A stretch of DNA of 64,000 bases from Myxococcales bacterium (GTDB lineage: Bacteria > Myxococcota_A > Bradymonadia > UBA7976 > UBA1532). Position 1 is the stretch's first letter, and each line of letters begins with the position of its first letter. Positions 38,547 to 47,557 of this stretch are shown one piece after another. The notes under the pieces are model-generated. The model made no database searches, was not told where the DNA came from, and worked only from the letters and a program-made list of their open reading frames with translations. Both the position numbers and the translations under genes were made by a program. Where the stretch lies: NCBI GenBank assembly GCA_020633465.1, contig JACKDN010000021.1, forward strand, positions 1 through 64,000. The letters are read 5' to 3'.

Positions 38547-41358
38547 TCAGGGGGCGGGGCAGCCGTCGAAGCTGCAGCCGCCGTCGGCGTCGCAGCACAG
38601 GCGCTCGGCCTGCCGCCCGGGCGCCCCGTCGTCGGCCGGCGTGGGGTGCTCGCACTCGGCGCGAGGCGCCGGGGCGACCCCGGGCTCGCCGGCCACACCG
38701 AGGGCGATGCGGCTGTCCTCGTCGAGCTGCACCGCGACCTCGCCGAGGGTGACCAAGCCGATCACGTGGCCGCCGTTGCCGCCGCACCCGTCACCGCCGC
38801 AGCCCCCTTGGCCGCCGCGACCGCCCGCGGCCGCGGGCATGTCGCCGCCCATGGCAGCCAGGCCGAACAGCGCGCCGCGCTCGCCGATGGCGCCGCGTCC
38901 GCCGTCGCCGCCGTCGCCGCCCCGTCCGACGACGATGACCGACCGCGTCACGGTCAGCGCGCATGGCCCGGCGACCACCAGCCCGACGGCCACGCCCCCG
39001 GGAAGACCGTTGCCGCCGGGCTGCCCGCCGCAGCCGCCCGCTCCGCCTCCGCCACCGCCCGGCGCAGGGTCGTCGGGCGAAAGCTGACAACCCTCCAAGT
39101 ACGCTGCCGCCGCCCCCGCCGCCGCCCGACCCGTTCTGACCGGCCGTCGCTGGCGCTGGCAGCGCGGTCAGCAGCGCGAACGAGTCGGGATCCACCCGGA
39201 CGACCTCGACTGGCTGCGCGCACTGCGCGCCGAGCGTGCCCTGCGCCTGGGCCGGGCCACCCTCGATGGCCGGGGTGAGGCGGTTGGCGGCTCGGCCACC
39301 CTCACCGCCGGCGGGGCCCTCGCCGCTCATGCCGTCGCGGGGCTCGGCGATCTGATTGCCCCCGGTGCCGCCGATGCCCCCGGTCGTGCCCTCGGGACAC
39401 GCGGGGTTCGTCCCGCCCTCCCCCGAGTTGCCCACGTCCTCGCCGCGCTCTCCCTCGGTCGCGGTCGCGATCAGCCGGGGCGCCGCCGCCCCGTCGTCGC
39501 CCGACGCCGCGGCGGGCGTCCGCAGCTCGGCGTCGCGCAGATCGAGCGACGCGCACTGGTTCGCCTTCAGCGTGACCGGATCCGGCGCGGCGCCGCCCTC
39601 GACCACCAGGTTGTCGATCAGCAGCGCGGCGCCCGCGCCCTCGAGCCGGAGGGTGGGCACCACGCCGTCGGCGGCCCGGATCGTCGTGGGGTGCTCGGCG
39701 CGCGGCCCGCGCGTCCAGCGCCGGCCCTCGGCCGCGCCCGCGTCGTACCGATAGCCGCCGTGCAAAGTCAGCGGCACGTCGACCGTCACCGTCGCGTCGA
39801 CCGTGTAGGTCCCCTCGGCCAGCAGCACCGCGCTCCGTTGCCGGATGCGGGTCGCGATGGCCAGCGCGGCCTCGATCGTCGCCACCGGCGCGTCCACGCT
39901 GCCGTCGTTGCCGTCGTCGCCGCCCCGCGTCGCCACGAACACCGCCCGGGTGACGTCGCCGTCGACGCCGTCGCAGTTGGCGTCGACGAAGTCGGGATCG
40001 GGCAGGTCGATCGCCGCCGCGTTGCACTCGCAGCCGTTGTCGATGTCGCCGTCGTCGTTGCTGAAGCCCGGCTGGCAGGAGGCGATCGCGCACAGCCCGC
40101 GCTCGCACGCCGCCACCGCGTTGTCGAGCGCGCACGCGAAGCTCGGATCCAGCGCCGCGCAGCCGCCGCAGTTGGCCGGATCGTTCTGCAGGTCGAAGTC
40201 CTCGTCGGCGCGCCCATCGCAGTCGTTGTCGAGCAGATCGCACAGCTCGTCGCTGGCGGCGAGCGGCTCGCGATCGCAGACCACCGCGCCGGGGTTGGCC
40301 GCGTCGCAGACGAACGTGCCGGTCACCCGGCAGGCGCCGACGCCCACGGTGCAGGGCTGCCCCAGCCCGGGGAAGCCCTCGTCGGTGGTGCCGTCGCAGT
40401 CGTCGTCGAGGTCGTTGCCGCAGATCTCGTCGGCGGCCGGCGGGGCGGCCTGCGCCGAGCACTCGACCGCGTCGCCGGCGTCGGTGCAGGTGGCCACGGC
40501 CTCGCGCCGGCACGCGCCCACGCCGTCGCTGCAGGGCTCGCCCACGCCGGGGAAGTCCTCGTCGGTGGCGCCGTCGCAGTCGTCGTCGACGCCGTTGCAC
40601 GCCTCGACGGGCACCTCACCGCAGGCGCCGCAGGCGTTCAGCAGCCCCTCGTCGGTGGTGCCGTCGCAGTCGTCGTCTTCGCCGTTGCACGTCTCGACCG
40701 GCGGCTCGCCGCAGTCGCCGCAGGCGTTCAACAGCCCCTCGTCGGCCTCGCCGTCGCAGTCGTCGTCGGCGCCGTTGCAGGTCTCGACCGGCGTCTCGCC
40801 GCAGTCGCCGCAGGCGTTCAGCAGCCCCTCGTCGGTCTGGCCGTCGCAGTCGTCGTCCGCCCCGTTGCAGGCCTCGTCGGGCACCGGCCCGCACGCCCCG
40901 CAGGCGTTGAGCACCTGCTCGTCGATCTGCCCGTCGCAGTCGTCGTCGACGTCGTTGCAGCGCTCGTCGCCGTCGGGCACGCAGGGCGCCGCGTCCACCT
41001 CGGCGTCGCGCACGGCGCAGGCGCCGTCGACGCACTCGCCGGCGCAGGCCGCCCCGCAGGCGCCGCAGTGCTCGGCCGAGGATCGCAGGTCGAAGTCCTC
41101 GTCCACCCGCCCATCGCAGTCGTTGTCGAAGCCGTCGCACACCTCGGGGCCGCAGGCGCCGCAGCGGCCGTCGACGCAGGCGCGCTCGGCCGGGCAGTCC
41201 GCCGCCGTGACGCAGTCGACGCCGGCGACGGCCTCGAGCGACGGGTTGACGCACCCGGCCGCGGTCAGCGCCAGCAGCGCGGCGGCGAGCAGGCGGCCGA
41301 TCGGGGGACGGGGGAGGGATGTCGTGCCGAGGCGACGACCGTCTCGCAGGTTGAGCAT
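38547..41358 (-). CDS. MopE-type repeat lipoprotein with DUF1565-like domain, frameshifted in a Gly-rich run
   Basis: Two minus-strand frames form one surface lipoprotein of about 936 residues. The first frame, from ATG 41358, has a lipoprotein signal (LTAAGC), about nine CNGxDDDCDGxxDE MopE-type metal-binding repeats, a DUF1565/beta-helix-like segment (ATRGGDDGNDGSVDAPVATIEAAL, YTVDATVTVDVPLTLHGGY) and a Gly-rich region. It then runs into an Arg-rich, clearly wrong frame. The sensible continuation (EGCQLSPDD, Gly-rich modules, final CCDADGGCSFDGCPAP) lies in another frame, reached if one base is removed near the CCCCC run at 39113-39117. No ribosome-binding site is obvious at 41358. Confidence 0.83.
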
Positions 41359-41464
41359 GCGCAAGGTGTTCGACAGGTCTCGTGATAGCGAGCGGACGCA
41401 CCGCACGGCGCGCGGATCGTCGCAAGCTCGCGTCGGACCTGTCAACCCGCGCCGGTCGCGGTGG

Positions 41465-41494
41465 TTGATGGGCGCCCGAGCGCTGTGCTATCGC
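41465..41494 (+). promoter_or_regulatory. Predicted promoter of the exported HEAT gene
   Basis: TTGATG (41465-41470), 18 bases, TATCGC (41489-41494), about 25 bases before the ATG at 41520. Confidence 0.5.
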
Positions 41495-41519
41495 CTTCGC
41501 GCCCACGAGGAGGTTCCCC

Positions 41520-43466
41520 ATGTCGGTCGCCCGCACCACCCCCTTGTCGTTGCTGGTCCTCGCGCTCGCGCTGGCCTCGCCCACGCTGGCCGCGAAGGCC
41601 CCCGACGACGGCCTGCCCTCGGTCGACGAGGTCGCGACGCAGGCGCGCGCGGTCTACGACGAGATGGCCGGCAACAGCGATCCGCTGGTGCGGCGCGCCG
41701 TCTTCGAGGGGCGCCTGGCCCTCGGCGGCGACGACGCGGTCAAGGCGATCGAGGCGGGCCTCGAGGACGCCGATCCGGTCATCCGCGAGAAGGCGCTCGA
41801 GCTGGCGCTCACCAGCAAGGACCGCAAGCTGAAGGCGCTGGGCAAGAAGGCCGAGAAGGCCCTCGCCAAGCTGCTCGAGTCGGCCGACGAGGCGGATCGC
41901 GCGCTTGGGTATCGGCTGCTCGACGCGCACGAGACGAAGAAGAAGGCCTGGCTCGGGTGGGTCTCGACGGCCGCGCGCGACGGCAGCCCGGAGGCCCGCG
42001 CGGCGGCGCGCGGCAAGCTGCTGGCCGAGGGCGGCAAGGTGGCCTGGGACGTGATCGAGAAGGGGCTGGCCGAGGAGCCCTCGGAGCCCGAGCACGCCGA
42101 GGCGCTCGAGGCGCTGAAGACCTTCGACGATCCGGTGGCGATGAAGTGGGCCCTGGCCACGATGAACGACGAGGGGCAGCTGGGCCGCCTCGCCCGCGGG
42201 GTGCTGATCCGCATCGACGACAAGCGCGCGGCGAAGAAGCTCGAGCGCGATCTCGAGAAGACCTACGACAAGTCGGCCGAGTTCGAGGAGCGCCTGCGCA
42301 TCGCGGTGGTGCTGGCCGGCCGCGGGCAGGTCGACAAGGTCACGCGCACGCTGCTGGCGGGCCTGAAGTACCAGAAGCCGTGGTCGAAGGTGCTGGCCTT
42401 CGAGGGGCTCGCGCACAGCCGCGACCTGACGGTGCTGGGCAAGCTGCGCGAGTACATCCTGACCAACCAGAACGAAGAGCAGGCCGACGCGGCCTACGAC
42501 TGGCTGCGGCAGTGGGCGGCCGCCAAGGGCGAGCCGGCCGTCTTCGAGATCCTGCAAGAGGCGGCGCGGGGCGATCGGCGCCCGCTGCGCATGCGCGCCA
42601 TGGCGGCGCTGACCGAGCTGAAGCACCGCCCCAGCGTGGCGGTGTTCGAGGCCGCCATGAAGGAGGGCCAGACCGAGGTGCGGCTGGCGGCCGCCAAGGG
42701 CATCGCCGCGGTCGCCAAGCCGGGCGACGAGGCCCGCATCGCGGACTTCCTGCGGCGCGAGCCCGACAACGCCGTGAAGCTGGTGCTGATCGAGGCGCTT
42801 GCCAACATCGGCACGCCCGAGATCCTCGATCCCCTGCAGTTCTTCGTGACGGCGCGCGACACCGAGCTGAAGACGGCGGCCGCGAAGGCGATCGCGGCGA
42901 CGCAGAAGCCGAAGGCGGCGCAGCTCTTGGGGCTGCTGCGGCGCGATCCCGATCTCGACGTGCGCTTCCTGGCGCTGCACGCGCTGCTGACGCTCGAGCC
43001 GAAGGATTCGCTGGCGATGATGCCCGCGGCCATCCAGTGGCTGCGGCCCGACCAGGTCGAGGCGCTGGGCCAGGACGCCAAGGTGCCGGTCGAGGCCATC
43101 CAGCTGATCGCCGAGAAGGGCGACGACGCCCAGCGCACCTTCGCGGTCGAGGCGCTGAAGACGCGCGGCGGTGACAAGGCGGCCATCCGGCTGCTGACCC
43201 TGTTCGAGAAGAGCCCGCACGCGGACACCTCGGCGACCGCGCTGGCGGCGCTGGCGGCCGTGCGCAAGGCCGAGTCGGTGCCGACGTACCGGCAGGCGCT
43301 GCAGCACGCGGACGGCGCGGTGCGCGCGGTGGCCTACGCCGCGGTGGGCGCCTACGGCCCGCGCGCGCTGCTCGAGGCGACGCTGCAGGGGCTGGCCGAC
43401 AAAGAGCCCCGCGCCCGCGTCGAGGCCGCCCGCGCCGCCGTGCAGCTCGCCGGCCGCGACGCCTGA
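41520..43466 (+). CDS. Exported HEAT-repeat protein
   Basis: This 648-residue protein has a Sec signal peptide (LLVLALALASPTLAAK). The rest is a long alpha-solenoid of HEAT-type repeats (DPLVRRAVFEGRLALGGDDAVKAIEAGLEDADPVIREKALELAL and so on), rich in Ala, Leu, Glu and Lys. No catalytic motif or C-terminal anchor is visible, so it is predicted to be a soluble periplasmic scaffold. ATG 41520 has GAGGAGG upstream. It is divergent from the MopE-type lipoprotein gene. Confidence 0.85.
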   Translation: MSVARTTPLSLLVLALALASPTLAAKAPDDGLPSVDEVATQARAVYDEMAGNSDPLVRRAVFEGRLALGGDDAVKAIEAGLEDADPVIREKALELALTSKDRKLKALGKKAEKALAKLLESADEADRALGYRLLDAHETKKKAWLGWVSTAARDGSPEARAAARGKLLAEGGKVAWDVIEKGLAEEPSEPEHAEALEALKTFDDPVAMKWALATMNDEGQLGRLARGVLIRIDDKRAAKKLERDLEKTYDKSAEFEERLRIAVVLAGRGQVDKVTRTLLAGLKYQKPWSKVLAFEGLAHSRDLTVLGKLREYILTNQNEEQADAAYDWLRQWAAAKGEPAVFEILQEAARGDRRPLRMRAMAALTELKHRPSVAVFEAAMKEGQTEVRLAAAKGIAAVAKPGDEARIADFLRREPDNAVKLVLIEALANIGTPEILDPLQFFVTARDTELKTAAAKAIAATQKPKAAQLLGLLRRDPDLDVRFLALHALLTLEPKDSLAMMPAAIQWLRPDQVEALGQDAKVPVEAIQLIAEKGDDAQRTFAVEALKTRGGDKAAIRLLTLFEKSPHADTSATALAALAAVRKAESVPTYRQALQHADGAVRAVAYAAVGAYGPRALLEATLQGLADKEPRARVEAARAAVQLAGRDA

Positions 43467-43544
43467 ACCGAGCGCCGCCCCACCCGTGATCGGGTGCATT
43501 CGAACAAGGTGGTCCACCGCACGCCCCGCCAGGATGGCCGGGCT

Positions 43545-43691
43545 ATCAGCTCTCAGCGGTCAGCTTTCAGCTCCGTCGCGGCGATTGGACCTCGTGCCCG
43601 GCAACACGGCGCCCCGAGCTTGCCGAGCGGTTCCGTGCTCGGCACGGCGTACGGGGCCCGGCTGACAGCTGACTGCTGACCGCTGACAGCC
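43545..43691. repeat. Palindromic intergenic element (REP/MITE-like)
   Basis: In a 263-base gap, the left arm ATCAGCTCTCAGCGGTCAGC TTTCAGCT (43545-43572) is partly reverse-complementary to the right arm GGCTGACAGCTGACTGCTGA CCGCTGACAGCC (about 43660-43691). Each arm is itself built of AGCTG/CAGC-type near-repeats. The 90-base centre is GC-rich with smaller inverted repeats (for example GTGCTCGGCAC). No coding capacity is seen. Confidence 0.65.
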
Positions 43692-43729
43692 GGTCGGACC
43701 GACCACCAACGGCTCGTGAGCAGAACCCC

Positions 43730-45778
43730 GTGATCCACCTCAACGACATCGAGAAGATCTTCGGACCGCAGACGCTGTTCGAGGGGCTGTCGTGGCACAT
43801 CAAGCCGGGGCAGCGCGTGGGCCTCGTCGGCCCCAACGGCGCGGGCAAGAGCACCCTGATCAAGATGATCATGGGGCAGGTGCACCCCGACGGCGGCGAG
43901 GTGCGCGTCGCCAAGGGCACGACGCTGGGGTACCTGCCGCAGGAGGTCGCGACGCTCGCCGGCACGACCGTGCGCGACGAGGCGCGAAAGGGCCTCGAGC
44001 GGGTGCTGGCGGTGGGGCAGCGGGTGCGCGATCTCGAGCACGCGCTGGCCGAGGCGTCCGGCGCCGAGCTCGAGCGGCTGATGGCCGAGTACGGCGCGGT
44101 GCAGGCGCGCTTCGAGCAGATGGGCGGCTTCACCGTCGAGAACCGGGTCGAGGAGATCCTGCAGGGCCTCGGCTTCCGCGGCGACGACTTCGATCGCGAC
44201 TGCGGGACGCTCAGCGGCGGCTGGCAGATGCGCGTGGTGCTGGCGCGGCTGCTCTTGCAGCAGCCCGACGTGCTGTTGTTGGACGAGCCCACCAACCACC
44301 TCGATCTCGAGAGCGTCGTCTGGCTCGAGACCTTCCTGCAGAGCTTCCCCGGCAGCCTGGTGTTCATCAGCCACGACCGCTGGTTCCTCAACCGGCTGGC
44401 CACGCACATCGCCGAGCTCGCGGCCGGTGAGCTGAACGTCTTCACCGGCAACTTCGACAGCTACCTCGAGCAGGCCGAGCAGCAGCGCGATCTGCTCGAG
44501 CGCCGCGCGAAGAACCAGGCGCGACGCGTGGCCGAGCTCGAGCGCTTCGTGACGCGGTTCCGGGCCAAGGCCAGCAAGGCGCGTCAGGTGCAGAGCCGGG
44601 TGAAGGCGCTCGAGAAGATGGAGCGCATCGACACCGGTCGCAGCGAGCGCACGATCAGCTTCTCGCTGCCCGAGCCCCAGAAGAGCGGCCGGGTGGTGCT
44701 CGAGCTCGAGGACATCCGCAAGGCCTACGGCGACATGGAGGTCTACGCCGGCCTCGACTGCGAGCTGCTGCGCGGCCAGTCGGTGGCGCTGGTCGGGCCG
44801 AACGGCGCCGGCAAGTCGACGCTGCTCAAGCTGTTCGCCGGCGTCACGCCCTACCAGAAGGGCGAGCGCCGCCTGGGCTTCCAGGCGCGGCTGTACTACT
44901 TCGCGCAGCATCAGGTCGAGGTGCTCGACGTCCGGCGCACGGTGCTCGAAGAGGCGCTGGCCGACGTCGAGGGGCTGTCGCCGACGAAGGTGCGCTCGGT
45001 GCTCGGCGCCTTCCTCTTCGACGAGACCGACTGCGGCAAGAAGGTGGCGGTGCTCAGCGGCGGCGAGAAGAACCGGCTCGCCCTGGTGAAGATGCTGCTG
45101 ACGCCGGCCAACGTGCTGCTGCTCGACGAGCCGACGAACCACCTCGACATGGCCAGCCGCGCGGTGCTCGAGCAGGCGCTCGCCGAGTACACCGGCACCG
45201 TGGTGCTCATCAGCCACGACCGGCACTTCATCGACGCGGTGGTCGACCACGTCTGGGAGGTGCGGGACGGGCGCGTGACGCCCTTCGTCGGCACCTACAG
45301 CGAGTACCAGGCGCGCGTGGCGCGCGGCGATCGGCCGGAGCCGCTGCCGCTGCATCACGAGAAGAAGGCGCACCGCAAGCCGCGGCCCCAGCCGGCGGCC
45401 CCCGCGCCGAAGCCGATCCCGACGGCGGCCGCGGCGCCCCCGCCCAGCATCGACTGGGGCGGCGGCGACGACGACGGCGTGCGCCGGCGCAAGTCGAAGG
45501 ACCAGAAGCGCGCCGAGGCCGAGGCGCGCAAGAAGCTGGCCGACGCCACGCGCGGCCTGCGCCAGGCCGCCACGCGGGCCGAGGCGCGCGTCACCGCGCT
45601 CGAGGAGGAGCTGAGCGCGCTGCACGCCCAGCAGGCCGATCCGGCCCACTACGGTGACGCCGAGCAGGTGACGCGGGTCGCGAAGCGGGTCGGCGAGGTC
45701 GAGGCGGAGCTGGCCGCGGCCTACGCGACCTGGGAGCAGTCGACCGCCGCGCTCGAGGCCGCCGAAGCCCAGGGTTGA
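43730..45778 (+). CDS. ABC-F family ATPase
   Basis: This 682-residue cytoplasmic protein has two ABC ATPase domains and no membrane segments, the mark of ABC-F proteins that act on ribosomes. The first domain has Walker A GPNGAGKST, signature LSGGWQMR and Walker B LLLDEPTNHLDLES. The second has GPNGAGKSTLLKLF, LSGGEKNRLALVK and LLLDEPTNHLDM. A charged linker between them holds the P-site tRNA-interaction region (KASKARQVQSRVKALEKMERI). After about residue 535 a Pro/Ala-rich stretch and a coiled coil follow, as in Uup/YheS-type members. GTG 43730 starts the first domain. The exact subfamily is not decided. Confidence 0.93.
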   Translation: MIHLNDIEKIFGPQTLFEGLSWHIKPGQRVGLVGPNGAGKSTLIKMIMGQVHPDGGEVRVAKGTTLGYLPQEVATLAGTTVRDEARKGLERVLAVGQRVRDLEHALAEASGAELERLMAEYGAVQARFEQMGGFTVENRVEEILQGLGFRGDDFDRDCGTLSGGWQMRVVLARLLLQQPDVLLLDEPTNHLDLESVVWLETFLQSFPGSLVFISHDRWFLNRLATHIAELAAGELNVFTGNFDSYLEQAEQQRDLLERRAKNQARRVAELERFVTRFRAKASKARQVQSRVKALEKMERIDTGRSERTISFSLPEPQKSGRVVLELEDIRKAYGDMEVYAGLDCELLRGQSVALVGPNGAGKSTLLKLFAGVTPYQKGERRLGFQARLYYFAQHQVEVLDVRRTVLEEALADVEGLSPTKVRSVLGAFLFDETDCGKKVAVLSGGEKNRLALVKMLLTPANVLLLDEPTNHLDMASRAVLEQALAEYTGTVVLISHDRHFIDAVVDHVWEVRDGRVTPFVGTYSEYQARVARGDRPEPLPLHHEKKAHRKPRPQPAAPAPKPIPTAAAAPPPSIDWGGGDDDGVRRRKSKDQKRAEAEARKKLADATRGLRQAATRAEARVTALEEELSALHAQQADPAHYGDAEQVTRVAKRVGEVEAELAAAYATWEQSTAALEAAEAQG

Positions 45779-45787
45779 GTCCGCGCG

Positions 45788-47557
45788 TCAGGGCGGGGCG
45801 GCCGGCGCCTCGACGGGCGCCGCCTGCGCCGTCGCCGGCTCGCCTCGAGGGGCCGCGGGCGGCGGCGGCGCGGTGGTCTGGAAGGCATGGATGCGCGAGC
45901 TCATCCCCGGCACGCCCTCGGCGTCCAGCGCCCGCACCCGCCAGTACCACGTGGCCCCTTCACCCAGGCCGTCCGGCGTATAGCTGGGCGTGTCCACCAG
46001 CCCCCGCGCCACCGTCTGGAAGAAGTCGACCTCGGGGGCCACCTCGACGGCGTACCGCACCGCCTCGTCCACCGGCTGCCAGGTGAGGGTCGGGGCGCCG
46101 GGGAAGGCGCCCTCGAAGGGCCCGACGATCACCGGCGCGCGCAGCCGCCCCCGCGGCTCGGCCGCCTCACCCAGCGCCAGCGCCTGCCCCTGCGCCACCG
46201 CCGTCGACGCCGGCCCGCCGGTGGCCACCTGCACCCGCCCCCGATCGACGGTCACCCGCCCCTGGCCCTCGCCCGACACGGCCAGGGCGAAGTCGGCGGC
46301 GATCGTCTCGACGCTGCCCCCGGCATAGGACACCAGCGTGCGCGACGCGCCCCGCTCCAGCGGGTTGGCCATCACCGTCACCGCCCCCTGCCGCACGCGC
46401 AGCGCGATGTAGGTCTTGCCGGCGCGGTCGTAGAAGATCTTGCTCAGGCGCAGCCGCGTGTCCGGCTGCATCATCACCCGCGTCAGATCGGGCAGGCGCA
46501 GCAGCAGGTGCGCGCCCGGGCCGGTGCGCAGGTCGGTGCCCTCGCCGAACTGGGCCTTCACCGTCACCGCCTGCCAGGCGAGGCTGTCCTCGGCGGGCGC
46601 CGCGCCGTCGTCGTCCTCGTGATCGGCGTCGGTCTGCGGCGTCGTCACCCAGTCGGCGTCGCCCCACAGCCCCACGGCGGCGGCCTGCCCCCACTCGGAC
46701 GCCGCCCGCCGCATCAGCGCGCGGCGATCCCCCTCGACCAGCCGGAACAGCACCCGGCGGTTCTGCGCGCGGTCGTGCGAGACCGGCCGCGTCTCGCCGT
46801 AGCCGTAGGCGACCAGCCGCTCCGGCGCGACGCCGCGCTGGATGAGCGCCTCGCGCACCGCGCTGGCCCGCGCCTCGCTCAGCTTCTGGTTGTAGCGCAG
46901 CGTGCCGGTCTGGTCGGTGTGGCCCTCGATCAGCAGCAGGCGAATCTCGGGGCTGGCCTGCAGGTGGTCGACCACCTCCTGCAGCGCCTCGCCGGCGTCC
47001 GCGGCGAAGGTGATCGAGTCGTGGTTGAACCGCACCCGTCGCGCGAACTCGATCTCCTCGCCGCCCGCCGTGCCGCGGGCCTGGGCGGCCTCGCGCGGCG
47101 TGACCGTCTCGACCACGCCCCACTTGGTCTTGCGCCCCCCCGCCTCGCCGGTGCCCTCGAGCGGCTTCCAGTCGCGGCGCCGCTTCTTCGGGCGCCGCGG
47201 CCGCACCCGCGCCGGTGGCGCCGCCGCCGGATCGGCCGGGCCCGCCGGCGGCGCGGGTGGGCCCACCGGCGCGGGGGCCGAGGGCGCCGGCGGCGGCTCG
47301 AGATCCTCGTCGACGCGCACCGGGCGACCGCGCTCGGGCGGCGGCTCCGGCGGCCCATCGTCCAGGCGGATGGGCCGCCCGCGCGGCTGCTCCTCGTCGG
47401 GGCCGGGCGAGTCGCCGTCGTCCTCCATGCCCAGATCGGCCGGCGTCAGCCGGATGCGGATGCGCGGCACGCCGGCGTCCGGCGTCGGCTGCGCGGCCAC
47501 CGGCGCCGCGAGCAGGCTCACCGCGCCCAGCGCGACCAGCAGACGCGCGCGGCTCAT
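45788..47557 (-). CDS. OmpA-FecR-type envelope protein
   Basis: The 589-residue protein has a signal peptide (LLAAPVAAQ), a long Pro/Arg-rich region and an OmpA-family peptidoglycan-binding domain (about 172-275: FNHDSITFAAD, LIEGHTDQTG, LSEARASAV, YGYGETRP, NRRVLF). A FecR-like beta domain follows (about 320-440: DLRTGPGAHLLLRLPD, VRQGAVTV, VDRGRVQVATGG), then a fibronectin-III-like end (LTWQPVDEAVRYAVEVA, YWRVRALD) and a Pro/Ala tail. Its ATG overlaps the stop of the double-OmpA gene by four bases. FecR in this setting is unlikely to signal to a sigma factor, because no membrane helix or sigma gene is adjacent. Confidence 0.88.
   Translation of the reverse strand: MSRARLLVALGAVSLLAAPVAAQPTPDAGVPRIRIRLTPADLGMEDDGDSPGPDEEQPRGRPIRLDDGPPEPPPERGRPVRVDEDLEPPPAPSAPAPVGPPAPPAGPADPAAAPPARVRPRRPKKRRRDWKPLEGTGEAGGRKTKWGVVETVTPREAAQARGTAGGEEIEFARRVRFNHDSITFAADAGEALQEVVDHLQASPEIRLLLIEGHTDQTGTLRYNQKLSEARASAVREALIQRGVAPERLVAYGYGETRPVSHDRAQNRRVLFRLVEGDRRALMRRAASEWGQAAAVGLWGDADWVTTPQTDADHEDDDGAAPAEDSLAWQAVTVKAQFGEGTDLRTGPGAHLLLRLPDLTRVMMQPDTRLRLSKIFYDRAGKTYIALRVRQGAVTVMANPLERGASRTLVSYAGGSVETIAADFALAVSGEGQGRVTVDRGRVQVATGGPASTAVAQGQALALGEAAEPRGRLRAPVIVGPFEGAFPGAPTLTWQPVDEAVRYAVEVAPEVDFFQTVARGLVDTPSYTPDGLGEGATWYWRVRALDAEGVPGMSSRIHAFQTTAPPPPAAPRGEPATAQAAPVEAPAAPP

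Noticed and set aside
43467..43729. Small plus-strand frame 43494-43679 in the palindromic gap
   Set aside because: It coincides with the inverted-repeat element, has no ribosome-binding site and shows no protein-like pattern.
45788..47557. FecR/FecI-type iron signalling
   Set aside because: The FecR-like domain is present but there is no transmembrane helix, sigma factor or TonB receptor gene nearby.
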